From: CAKAHY01 sp041848045
GTDB taxonomy: Bacteria; Bacillota; Clostridia; Lachnospirales; Lachnospiraceae
Assembly: GCA_041848045.1 (NCBI GenBank)
Contig: JBGZHY010000123.1
Span: 1 to 28,100, forward strand
Reading direction: 5' to 3'
DNA length: 28,100 nucleotides
Shown: positions 1 through 6,287 of the stretch, one piece after another
Numbering within the stretch: position 1 is the stretch's first letter
How the letters are laid out: each line of letters opens with the position of its first letter
Translations under genes and position numbers: made by a program
The notes under the pieces: model-generated
Seen by the model: only the letters and a program-made list of their open reading frames with translations
What the model was told of the DNA's origin: nothing
Database searches by the model: none

Positions 1-1
1 G

Positions 2-325
2 CTTAGTTCTCAAAAGAAGGTAAGTTCGCAGCTTATTCTACATTCTGATCAAGGATCGCAATATACATCAAAAGCCTTTACAGATCATTGTAAAGCTTGT
101 GGAGTTACACAGAGCATGAGCAAGGCGGGATATCCTTATGACAATGCACCCATGGAGCGTTATTTCAACACACTGAAGAATGAGGAAACAAACTTGCATA
201 ATTACCACTCAGAGGAGGAACTTTATGATGCAGTCGAGCAATTCGCATATGTTAAATATAATCATGTCCGGCCTCATTCATACAATGGGTATCGTACACC
301 TTTTGAGGCACGATATGCAGCATAA
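2..325 (+). CDS. IS3-family transposase OrfB, C-terminal part (5' end outside window)
   Basis: The frame is open from the left edge to TAA at 323-325 and encodes the end of a DDE integrase core (rve domain). HSDQGSQYTS carries the second catalytic Asp (codon 47-49). The catalytic Glu lies in NAPMERYFNTLKNE, with exactly 35 residues between them, which is the D35E spacing of IS3-family OrfB. The downstream YNHVRPHSYNGYRTPFEA stretch is the usual C-terminal signature of these enzymes. The protein catalyses cut-and-copy transposition of its own element, normally after -1 frameshifting from orfA. The internal ATG at 116 is only an in-frame Met and not the start. Whether the whole element is intact cannot be judged here. 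Confidence 0.9.
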   Translation, partial: LSSQKKVSSQLILHSDQGSQYTSKAFTDHCKACGVTQSMSKAGYPYDNAPMERYFNTLKNEETNLHNYHSEEELYDAVEQFAYVKYNHVRPHSYNGYRTPFEARYAA

Positions 326-340
326 AAATTTAGCCATAAG

Positions 341-366
341 TGTTACAAAAATGCTTGACCACAACA
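341..366. repeat. probable right terminal inverted repeat of the IS3 element
   Basis: This is a 26-base segment just downstream of the transposase stop. Read on the minus strand it starts TGTTGTGGTCAAGC, a form typical of IS3 ends that begin with TG. The partner repeat is outside the window, so this is an assignment by position and pattern only. Confidence 0.4.
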
Positions 367-370
367 CCCC

Positions 371-553
371 TCAAGTGCCGGCATTGGGGCTGATAGCCAT
401 GTTTATACTGCTTCCCCCTACTGCTCGTGTTTCTCTATTGGGTTTCACAGATCTAAGTTTCGTTGCAAGCGTTGATTCCGTGATACCGTTCCCAATCCTT
501 CCATATTCTACAATATTCTTATCGGGATTTATCATATGGATTTTCCCAATCAT
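371..553 (-). CDS. small ORF of unknown function, possibly truncated by the IS
   Basis: This is a 60-codon frame starting ATG at 553 with a GGAAGGGG sequence about 9 bases upstream, and ending TGA at 371-373, only five bases from the probable IS terminus. The product starts MIGKIHMINPDKN and resembles no family I recognise. Two readings fit. It may be the 5' part of a gene cut by the IS insertion, with the stop arising at the junction, or it may be a chance frame. The apparent ribosome binding site is also the 3' arm of a terminator hairpin, which weakens the case for translation. Codons such as AGA and CGA are frequent, unlike in the housekeeping genes. Confidence 0.25.
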   Translation of the reverse strand: MIGKIHMINPDKNIVEYGRIGNGITESTLATKLRSVKPNRETRAVGGSSINMAISPNAGT

Positions 554-555
554 AT

Positions 556-608
556 AAAAATACCCCTTCCGGGCAAGATTCTACTATTTATCTTGCTTGG
601 AGGGGGTA
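556..608 (-). terminator. strong intrinsic terminator on the minus strand
   Basis: Arms 561-579 and 590-608 pair along all 19 positions if three G-U pairs are allowed, around a 10-base loop. On the minus strand the stem is followed at once by ATTTTTAT. It directly follows, and overlaps the stop of, the decayed minus-strand reading frame ending at 588, so it probably terminated that gene. Confidence 0.65.
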
Positions 609-904
609 TATCACTTTCGAGCGCATGGAGTTATATAACCCTTTGCTCTGTGAACCCCTTATTTTACGCCATTGGCAGCACCCGTTTTGCAAACCTGCCA
701 AAAAAGTCTGCGGAAGTGATGAATAAAATATGAACTCCCTTTTCTTCTTGCCCAATAACAGGGTACAAAGCTTGATAAAATCAGGCTTTGTAAAATATGC
801 AAACTTTTTAAAACCTGCCGCCCACGTAAGGATTCCTGATACTCTTTCGAGTTTACATCCTCAGCATAGCAATTCCACCAAGGATTGACAAGTATTTTTC
901 CTAT
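588..904 (-). pseudogene. frameshifted remnant of a minus-strand gene, family unknown
   Basis: An AGGAGG sequence (about 911-916) lies six bases before an ATA codon at 904-902. From there a frame runs without stop to 659 (GKILVNPWWNCYAEDVNS...). In the -1 frame a longer protein-like stretch runs from about 812 to TAA at 590-588 (KKFAYFTKPDFIK... REFIFYSSLPQTFLAGLQ). The frames meet at T TTA AAA (812-806). Joined there they give about 104 residues rich in Lys and aromatics, ending inside the terminator at 556-608. The lack of a standard start codon (ATA where ATG would be expected) and the frame change suggest a decayed gene. Its family is not recognised; a chance open frame is the alternative. 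Confidence 0.4.
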
Positions 905-1161
905 ATTTATCCTCCTCTTTTATCATTTTTCTCCCTATTCTACTATACATCTTCCGTTAACTATGGTAAAATCCTATATATTTTTAACAGCATTGGGTGG
1001 GAAGTCAAAGAGCTTTTTGTAAGTTTTAGGAATTATTGCAACTATCATTACTACTTTCCCTCTGATAATCGCCATATTGCTTAATCTACATCAAAGGTTT
1101 TTTACGGCTTCTTCACCCTTTGATTGTGTAACAGCAATATTTTTATTTTAGGGAGGGCTTA
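885..1161 (+). promoter_or_regulatory. upstream region of the pyrophosphatase gene (candidate promoters and leader hairpin)
   Basis: Two promoter candidates read toward the pyrophosphatase: TTGACA (885-890) with a 17-base spacer and TATCCT (908-913), and an extended -10 TGGTAAAAT (964-972). Either would give a 5' leader of roughly 180-240 bases. Close to the gene, ATCAAAGG (1090-1097) can pair with CCTTTGAT (1117-1124), leaving the GGGAGG ribosome binding site (1151-1156) free. No known riboswitch was recognised. The 885-913 candidate overlaps the decayed minus-strand gene, so it may be fortuitous. Confidence 0.3.
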
Positions 1162-3213
1162 TTGGTTATGAACATGATTTTGTATGCGGCTCCGATTGTG
1201 GGAATCGGTGCCCTTGGTTTTGCTTGGTTTTTGGCGGGCAAAATCAGCAAAGCAGAAGCAGGAACAGAGAGAATGCAGGAAATCGCCTCCTACATTCAAG
1301 AAGGTGCGATGGCGTTTTTAATGAGGGAATACAAAGCGCTCATCGTGTTTATTGCGGCACTGTTGGCAGTGCTTGCCGTCGGTATTGATGTGGCAACGGC
1401 TTTCAGCTTTCTGGTGGGAGCCTTATTCTCCACATTGGCAGGCTTCTTCGGTATGAAAGTGGCAACCAAGGCAAATGTACGCACGGCTAATGCGGCACGA
1501 GAAGGGGGGATGAACCGGGCACTCTCCATCGCCTTCTCCGGCGGCGCGGTTATGGGTATGTGCGTAGTAGGACTGGGCGTTCTCGGAATCGGCGCCGTAT
1601 ACATCCTTCTTGTCACCGCGCTTGGGAAAAGCCCTATGGAAACAGCCACCATCCTGACCGGTTTCGGTCTTGGCGCCTCTTCTCTGGCTCTGTTCGGTCG
1701 TGTCGGCGGCGGCATCTACACCAAAGCGGCAGATGTGGGAGCGGATCTTGTGGGCAAGGTAGAGGCTGGTATTCCGGAGGATGACCCCCGCAATCCCGCC
1801 GTCATTGCGGATAATGTCGGCGACAATGTGGGCGATGTTGCCGGAATGGGAGCGGATCTTTTTGAATCCTATGTAGGCTCCATTATCGGTGCCATAACCC
1901 TAGGCATCGCCGCTACCAATGCACAGGGTCTGCCTTACGGTGAAAAGGGCGTGCTCTTCCCTCTTCTTGTGGCGGCGGCAGGAGTGATATCCTCCATCAT
2001 CGGCACCTTCTTTGTAAAGGGCGGAGAAAATACCAATCCGGGGAAGGCACTGAAAACAGGAACCTACGTATCCGCTGCCATTACGATTGTCGCTTCCTTC
2101 TTTTTGTCAACATTTTTTTTGGGGGACAGTTCCGGCTTCTGGGCAATTGTATTCGGTCTGGTGGTAGGAACCTTAATCGGGCAAATCACGGAAGTTTATA
2201 CTTCCTCAGACTACAAGCATGTGCAGAAAATCGCCACCCAGTCTGAAACAGGTCCGGCAACCACCATCATTTCCGGCTTGGCTGTCGGCATGGAGTCCAC
2301 CGCGCTGCCCGTGTTCCTCATTTGCATCGGCATCCTTGGCGCCTACTGGGCAGGAGGCTTGTACGGTATCGCCCTGGCTGCTGTGGGTATGCTGGCAACC
2401 GGCGGTATGACCATTGCCGTAGATGCCTACGGCCCGATTGCCGACAATGCGGGCGGTATCGCAGAAATGTCCGAGCTTCCTGGCTCCGTTCGTGAAATTA
2501 CCGATAAGCTGGATTCCGTCGGCAACACAACGGCAGCGATCGGTAAAGGCTTTGCCATCGGCTCGGCAGCTCTTACGGCTCTTGCTTTATTTGCCTCCTA
2601 TACGGCAGTGACGGGCTTAAACGCCATCTCCATCACCAAACCGGAGGTCATCATCGGTCTGCTCATCGGCGGAATGCTTCCTTTCCTGTTCTCCGCCATC
2701 ACCATGCAGGCAGTCGGCAAAGCCGCTTTCCAGATGATCGAGGAGGTACGCAGGCAGTTCAAAGAAATCCCCGGCGTTATGGAGGGAACGGCAAAACCGG
2801 ATTACGCCAAATGCGTTGACATTTCCACTTCTGCCGCACTGAAAGAAATGATTGTGCCGGGCATCCTGGCGGTGGCAAGCCCTCTGGCAACGGGTATTTT
2901 ATTGGGAACGGAAGCCCTCGGCGGCTTACTGGGGGGCTCTTTGGTATCCGGCGTTCTGCTGGCCATTATGATGTCCAATGCCGGCGGCGCCTGGGACAAC
3001 GCTAAAAAGTACATCGAAGGCGGCGTTCACGGCGGCAAAGGTCTGGCACCGCACAAGGCGGCTGTGGTAGGCGACACGGTAGGTGATCCCTTCAAAGATA
3101 CCTCCGGCCCGTCCATCAATATCCTCATCAAATTGATGACCATCGTTGCCGTTGTATTTGCTCCGCTCTTTGTCAGGTTCGGCGGAATACTTTTGCACAT
3201 CATCGGAAGATAA
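1162..3213 (+). CDS. hppA: membrane-bound pyrophosphatase, K+-dependent, probably Na+-pumping
   Basis: The protein is a 683-residue, multi-spanning integral membrane ion pump that couples hydrolysis of pyrophosphate to cation export across the cell membrane. Substrate-site motifs are all present: DVGADLVGKVE, then DDPRNPAVIADNVGDNVGD, and near the C-terminus NAGGAWDNAKKYIE and GDTVGDPFKDTSGPS. GNTTAAIGKG (residues 454-463) has Ala458 where K+-independent enzymes carry Lys, so K+ dependence is predicted. Glu235 in DLFESYVGS occupies the place of the ion-gate Glu of Na+-pumping enzymes such as that of Thermotoga. This suggests Na+ transport, although some H+ pumps also have Glu here. The start could be TTG 1162 (5 bases after GGGAGG) or ATG 1168 (11 bases). 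The gene is monocistronic. Confidence 0.96.
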   Translation: MVMNMILYAAPIVGIGALGFAWFLAGKISKAEAGTERMQEIASYIQEGAMAFLMREYKALIVFIAALLAVLAVGIDVATAFSFLVGALFSTLAGFFGMKVATKANVRTANAAREGGMNRALSIAFSGGAVMGMCVVGLGVLGIGAVYILLVTALGKSPMETATILTGFGLGASSLALFGRVGGGIYTKAADVGADLVGKVEAGIPEDDPRNPAVIADNVGDNVGDVAGMGADLFESYVGSIIGAITLGIAATNAQGLPYGEKGVLFPLLVAAAGVISSIIGTFFVKGGENTNPGKALKTGTYVSAAITIVASFFLSTFFLGDSSGFWAIVFGLVVGTLIGQITEVYTSSDYKHVQKIATQSETGPATTIISGLAVGMESTALPVFLICIGILGAYWAGGLYGIALAAVGMLATGGMTIAVDAYGPIADNAGGIAEMSELPGSVREITDKLDSVGNTTAAIGKGFAIGSAALTALALFASYTAVTGLNAISITKPEVIIGLLIGGMLPFLFSAITMQAVGKAAFQMIEEVRRQFKEIPGVMEGTAKPDYAKCVDISTSAALKEMIVPGILAVASPLATGILLGTEALGGLLGGSLVSGVLLAIMMSNAGGAWDNAKKYIEGGVHGGKGLAPHKAAVVGDTVGDPFKDTSGPSINILIKLMTIVAVVFAPLFVRFGGILLHIIGR

Positions 3214-3238
3214 AGCTTAACGTTTATTAACCATTCTG

Positions 3239-3284
3239 ACAAAAGCCCTTGTGCGCTTGATACCGCGCACACAAGGGCTTTTGT
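3239..3284. terminator. bidirectional hairpin terminator between convergent genes
   Basis: ACAAAAGCCCTTGTGCGC (3239-3256) pairs with 3265-3284 around a short loop, with a two-base bulge. The A-rich and T-rich ends allow it to act on the pyrophosphatase transcript and on the convergent minus-strand operon ending at 3304. Confidence 0.8.
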
Positions 3285-3303
3285 TATGCTTTCTGTTCTG
3301 TTT

Positions 3304-3915
3304 TTATTCCACATAAATATACTTTGCTATCCACCGATTAAACCAGTGGATAATCGGTCCGATGGCAAGCACCGCCACAAGGGTACCCGCCCCCAGCACG
3401 TGCAGCTGCACCGCGCCCAGTAAAAAAGCCAGGATAACGCAGATACCGTCCAGGCTGATTTTCACCCAAAAATACTCCCATTTCAGGTGATTGGTCAAAA
3501 TGATGGCAACTCCATCATAGGGACAGACCCCCAATCTGGCAGCCTGGTACAAAAATCCTGCAAAACCCAGCACCGCCACACCGATGCACAGCAAAGCTGA
3601 GCGAGCTAAAATCCCCGTAGGCATCACGACATAGCTGCCAAGCAAGAAGGTCAACCGATCAATCAAAAAACCCACCAGAAACCAGTTGACAAAGGTGCCC
3701 CAGCCGATCATCTTCCTTCCCCACAGAAGCTGCACCGCAAAAAAGAAGATATTGACCATCCAGGCACAAAGAGCAAAGTCCATGGATGTCTTATCCGCCA
3801 ACGCCATAATTAAGCTTGTGCAAGGATCCACGCCGAACTGACTGGCTTTAAAAAGCACAATCCCCACGGCAATCAGAGCATTCCCCCCAAGCATCGCAGC
3901 AAATCGTCTGCACAT
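3304..3915 (-). CDS. YczE/YitT-like integral membrane protein
   Basis: The product is 203 residues with about six hydrophobic segments (roughly 8-24, 47-65, 73-91, 104-125, 152-170, 174-192). It resembles the YczE/YyaS group of Firmicute membrane proteins. An internal similarity is visible between FGVDPCTS (27-34) and LGVCPYDG (128-135), suggesting a duplicated half. GWGTFVNWFLVGFLID is a conserved stretch in this group. No transported substrate is established for the group; YczE of Bacillus has been linked to lipopeptide antibiotic production. It is the last gene of the NfeD-SPFH-LysR unit, 26 bases after the LysR gene, with AGAGGAA as ribosome binding site. The LysR protein next door may control it, but that is inference from position. 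Confidence 0.8.
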   Translation of the reverse strand: MCRRFAAMLGGNALIAVGIVLFKASQFGVDPCTSLIMALADKTSMDFALCAWMVNIFFFAVQLLWGRKMIGWGTFVNWFLVGFLIDRLTFLLGSYVVMPTGILARSALLCIGVAVLGFAGFLYQAARLGVCPYDGVAIILTNHLKWEYFWVKISLDGICVILAFLLGAVQLHVLGAGTLVAVLAIGPIIHWFNRWIAKYIYVE

Positions 3916-3941
3916 ATTCTATTTTTTCCTCTTTTCTGTCC

Positions 3942-4859
3942 TTATTCCGTACTCAAGCCGCTCTGAATATGCTCCGCCAAAAGCTCCAAAAAACGACTGC
4001 TGTGTATACTGTCAGGCTCATTTTTCCGCTTGAGGTATCCCACCTGAATCTGCTCCTCCACATCCAGCCGTCTGGATATAATATTTTCTCCATTCAACTC
4101 CTTGCTGATAATACCCGTGCTGATGGTATAGCCGTTTAAGCCGATAAGCAGATTGAACAGGGTCGCCCTGTCGCTTACACGAATCATTTTATCTCTGGCA
4201 GTGGTACTGAGAATCTCCTCCGAAAAATAAAAGGAATTGTACTCCCCCTGCTCAAAGGACAGATAGGGGTAAGGCTGCAAATCCTCCAGCTGCACCAGCC
4301 TCTTTCCTGCCAGAGGATGGGCGCTGTTGATGAAAATATGCGGTCTTGCCTCAAACAAAGGCGTAAACTGCAGATGATTGTCGTTGATGAATTTTTGCAT
4401 GATTTTTCTGTTGAAATTGCTGATGTACAAAAAGCCCAGCTGACTCCTTGCATTTTTCACGTCATCAATGATTTCCGCCGTGCGACACTCCCGCAGCGTA
4501 ACATCATACTCCTGATAATCCGCCTCCTTCAAAAAGGTGACGAAAGCGTCCACCACAAAGCTGTAATGCTGGGTGGAAACCTGAAAATGCTGCTTCTCCG
4601 GCACAGTTTTCAAAAATGTGCTCTCCAGCAAAGACATCTGCTCCACTACCTGCCTGGCATAGCTTAAAAACTTGGTGCCCGACTTGGTAACCGCAATGCC
4701 CCTGTTGGTTCTGTTAAAAATGGGAAAGCCAAGCTCCCTTTCCAGCTCATGAATGGCATTGGTTAAGCTTGGCTGTGATATAAACAGTGATTGGGCGGCC
4801 TCATTGATTTTACCCTTTTCGGCCACCGTCACCACATACTTTAATTGTTGTATCGTCAT
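3942..4859 (-). CDS. LysR-family transcriptional regulator
   Basis: The product is 305 residues. The N-terminal winged helix-turn-helix (about residues 1-60) has the classic pattern AAQSLFISQPSLTNAIHELE followed by LGFPIFNRTNRGIAVTKSG. The rest is the two-lobed periplasmic-binding-protein-like effector domain, which normally senses a small molecule. The effector cannot be told from sequence. Its ATG overlaps the stop of the upstream SPFH gene by one base (TAATG), and the ribosome binding site AAGGG lies inside the SPFH coding sequence, so translation is probably coupled. This is unusual for LysR genes, which are more often divergent from their targets. Here it is co-transcribed behind a membrane-scaffold pair. 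Confidence 0.93.
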   Translation of the reverse strand: MTIQQLKYVVTVAEKGKINEAAQSLFISQPSLTNAIHELERELGFPIFNRTNRGIAVTKSGTKFLSYARQVVEQMSLLESTFLKTVPEKQHFQVSTQHYSFVVDAFVTFLKEADYQEYDVTLRECRTAEIIDDVKNARSQLGFLYISNFNRKIMQKFINDNHLQFTPLFEARPHIFINSAHPLAGKRLVQLEDLQPYPYLSFEQGEYNSFYFSEEILSTTARDKMIRVSDRATLFNLLIGLNGYTISTGIISKELNGENIISRRLDVEEQIQVGYLKRKNEPDSIHSSRFLELLAEHIQSGLSTE

Positions 4860-5770
4860 TATTTCCCTTCAAACTTTTCATTCAGCTCCGCAAAGCCGCT
4901 TACCATGCTGGCAAGACTCTGCATATTACTTGGGATAATAATCTTGGTGGACTTTCCGTCCGCCACCTTTTCAAAGGTTTCAAAGCCCTTCAGGGTCAGA
5001 ACCTCCTTGGTCGGATTTGCCGCATTCAGCACCTTCAGCCCCTCCGCAGTTGCCTGCTGAATTGCCATAATCGCCTGCGCCTTACCTTCCGCCCGTTTAA
5101 TGGCAGTTTCCTTCTCCGCCTCCGCATTCAGGATAGCCGCCTGCTTGGCACCCTCCGCCACCAGAATGGCACTCTCCTTCTTCGCCTGCGCTTCCAGAAT
5201 ATTCGCTCTCTTCTCACGCTCCGCCTTCATTTCCTTTTCCATGGCGATACGGATATCCTCCGGCGGCAGAATGGACTTTAACTCCACACGGTTCACCTTA
5301 ATGCCCCAAGGGTCGGTAGCTTCATCCAGCTCCGTACGCATGGTCGTATTGATCACATCTCTGGAGGTAAGGGTCTGGTCAACCGTCATATCACCGATGA
5401 TGTTTCTGAGGGTAGTCGCCGTCAGATTTTCAATCGCCGCCAGCGGTCTTTCCACACCGTAGGTATACAGCTTCGGATCCGTCACCTGATAATAAACAAT
5501 GGTATCAATCTGCATCGTGGCATTATCCTTGGTGATAACCGGCTGCGGCGGGAAGTCCACCACCTGCTCCTTCAAAGAGATAATCTTGGCAATCTTGTCA
5601 AAGAAAGGATTGACAAAGTTCAAGCCCGACTCCAGACTCTGGGAATACTTACCCAAACGCTCCACCACATATACTCTTGACTCCGGCACAATTTTAATCG
5701 CCTTTGCGGTAATCGTCAAAATAACCGCGATGATAATCACGACCAGCGCCATTCCAAATATTTCTCCCAT
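4859..5770 (-). CDS. SPFH/Band 7 protein, stomatin/QmcA type
   Basis: The product is 303 residues. An N-terminal hydrophobic anchor (about 6-24) is followed by the SPFH/Band 7 domain (ERLGKYSQSLESGLNFVNPF; VVDFPPQPVITKDNATMQID; DPWGIKVNRVELKSILPPE). Next comes a long Ala/Glu/Lys coiled coil of about residues 180-250 (MEKEMKAEREKRANILEAQ, EAEKETAIKRAEGKAQAI) and a short C-terminal region. Such proteins oligomerise at the membrane and are usually paired with NfeD-type partners, as here, where nfeD ends 11 bases upstream. They are linked to membrane microdomain organisation and quality control. The ribosome binding site AAGGAG precedes ATG 5770. The stop overlaps the LysR start by one base. Confidence 0.92.
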   Translation of the reverse strand: MGEIFGMALVVIIIAVILTITAKAIKIVPESRVYVVERLGKYSQSLESGLNFVNPFFDKIAKIISLKEQVVDFPPQPVITKDNATMQIDTIVYYQVTDPKLYTYGVERPLAAIENLTATTLRNIIGDMTVDQTLTSRDVINTTMRTELDEATDPWGIKVNRVELKSILPPEDIRIAMEKEMKAEREKRANILEAQAKKESAILVAEGAKQAAILNAEAEKETAIKRAEGKAQAIMAIQQATAEGLKVLNAANPTKEVLTLKGFETFEKVADGKSTKIIIPSNMQSLASMVSGFAELNEKFEGK

Positions 5771-5781
5771 AAACTTTCTCC

Positions 5782-6174
5782 TTATAACTGAATTTTATTG
5801 CCGTCAAAGCTCTTAATGACAACCTTATCATTTTCCTGAAATCTTTCCCTGCTGATACCGGTCCAAACAGCTCCTTTATAGCGCACATCATAATAATATA
5901 CACCTCCGCTGTCTTCCCTGGTCAGACGCAGCACAAGCACTTCTTCCTGGCGCATCCGGTCTTTTGTTTTAATAAATTGCTGACAGTATCCCCGCAGCAA
6001 AAGCAAAAAAATCAGGGATAAAACAGAGAATACCACGAGCTGTATCACAAGATCTTCTACGAACAGAGCCACAAAGAAGGTAATCAGCGCAGCAAGCGCA
6101 AACCAAATGGAAACCAGAGCCGGAACCGCTATCTCTATACCAAGACAAAGCGCAAACACAATACTCCAAAGCAT
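5782..6174 (-). CDS. NfeD-like membrane protein, short form
   Basis: The product is 130 residues. About three closely spaced transmembrane segments in residues 1-62 are followed by a soluble C-terminal region (about 75-130; VLRLTREDSGGVYYYDVRYKG...) with the length and pattern of the small OB-fold barrel of NfeD proteins. This is the short type lacking the N-terminal ClpP-like serine protease domain of long NfeD proteins. The partner SPFH gene follows at once, the standard pairing in bacteria. GGGAGGTG gives a strong ribosome binding site before ATG 6174. It is the first gene of the four-gene unit and has an extended -10 promoter at 6208-6216. The divergence of the OB part makes exact domain limits approximate. 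Confidence 0.87.
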   Translation of the reverse strand: MLWSIVFALCLGIEIAVPALVSIWFALAALITFFVALFVEDLVIQLVVFSVLSLIFLLLLRGYCQQFIKTKDRMRQEEVLVLRLTREDSGGVYYYDVRYKGAVWTGISRERFQENDKVVIKSFDGNKIQL

Positions 6175-6204
6175 CCTTTAACACCTCCCAACGATATATT
6201 CATC

Positions 6205-6222
6205 TTCATTATAACACAATCC
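6205..6222 (-). promoter_or_regulatory. extended -10 promoter of the NfeD-SPFH-LysR-YczE operon
   Basis: On the minus strand GGATTGTGTTATAATGAA contains TGT-TATAAT (extended -10 at 6216-6208), with no good -35. The start of transcription would fall about 25 bases before the nfeD coding sequence. The same 18-base string, with one change, is found in front of rpoB (13893-13910). Confidence 0.7.
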
Positions 6223-6255
6223 CGCAAAATAACATCTTAAAATTTTATAACGTTT

Positions 6256-6283
6256 AAATGGGACGACCTAAGCCATCCCATTT
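6256..6283 (-). terminator. hairpin at the end of rpoBC, weak terminator
   Basis: AAATGGGACG (6256-6265) pairs with CATCCCATTT (6274-6283), with one G-U pair, four bases beyond the rpoC stop. The tract after the stem on the minus strand (AAACGTTAT) is poor in T, so read-through into nfeD is possible. Confidence 0.5.
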
Positions 6284-6287
6284 ATTC

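Larger units (their letters stand above)
1..366 (+). mobile_element. IS3-family insertion sequence, 3' part only
   Basis: The window opens inside an IS3-family element. It comprises the end of the orfB transposase and about 40 bases of non-coding end. The likely right terminus is the segment 341-366, which runs from tgttac to acaaca, so the element would end in CA as IS3 elements do. The left half lies outside the window, so the inverted repeat and target duplication could not be verified. The bases after 366 (cccctcaag) would be flanking DNA. Confidence 0.65.

Noticed and set aside
536..733. Plus-strand 65-codon frame in the left intergenic zone
   Set aside because: It spans the terminator hairpin and lies opposite the remnant gene; there is no ribosome binding site.
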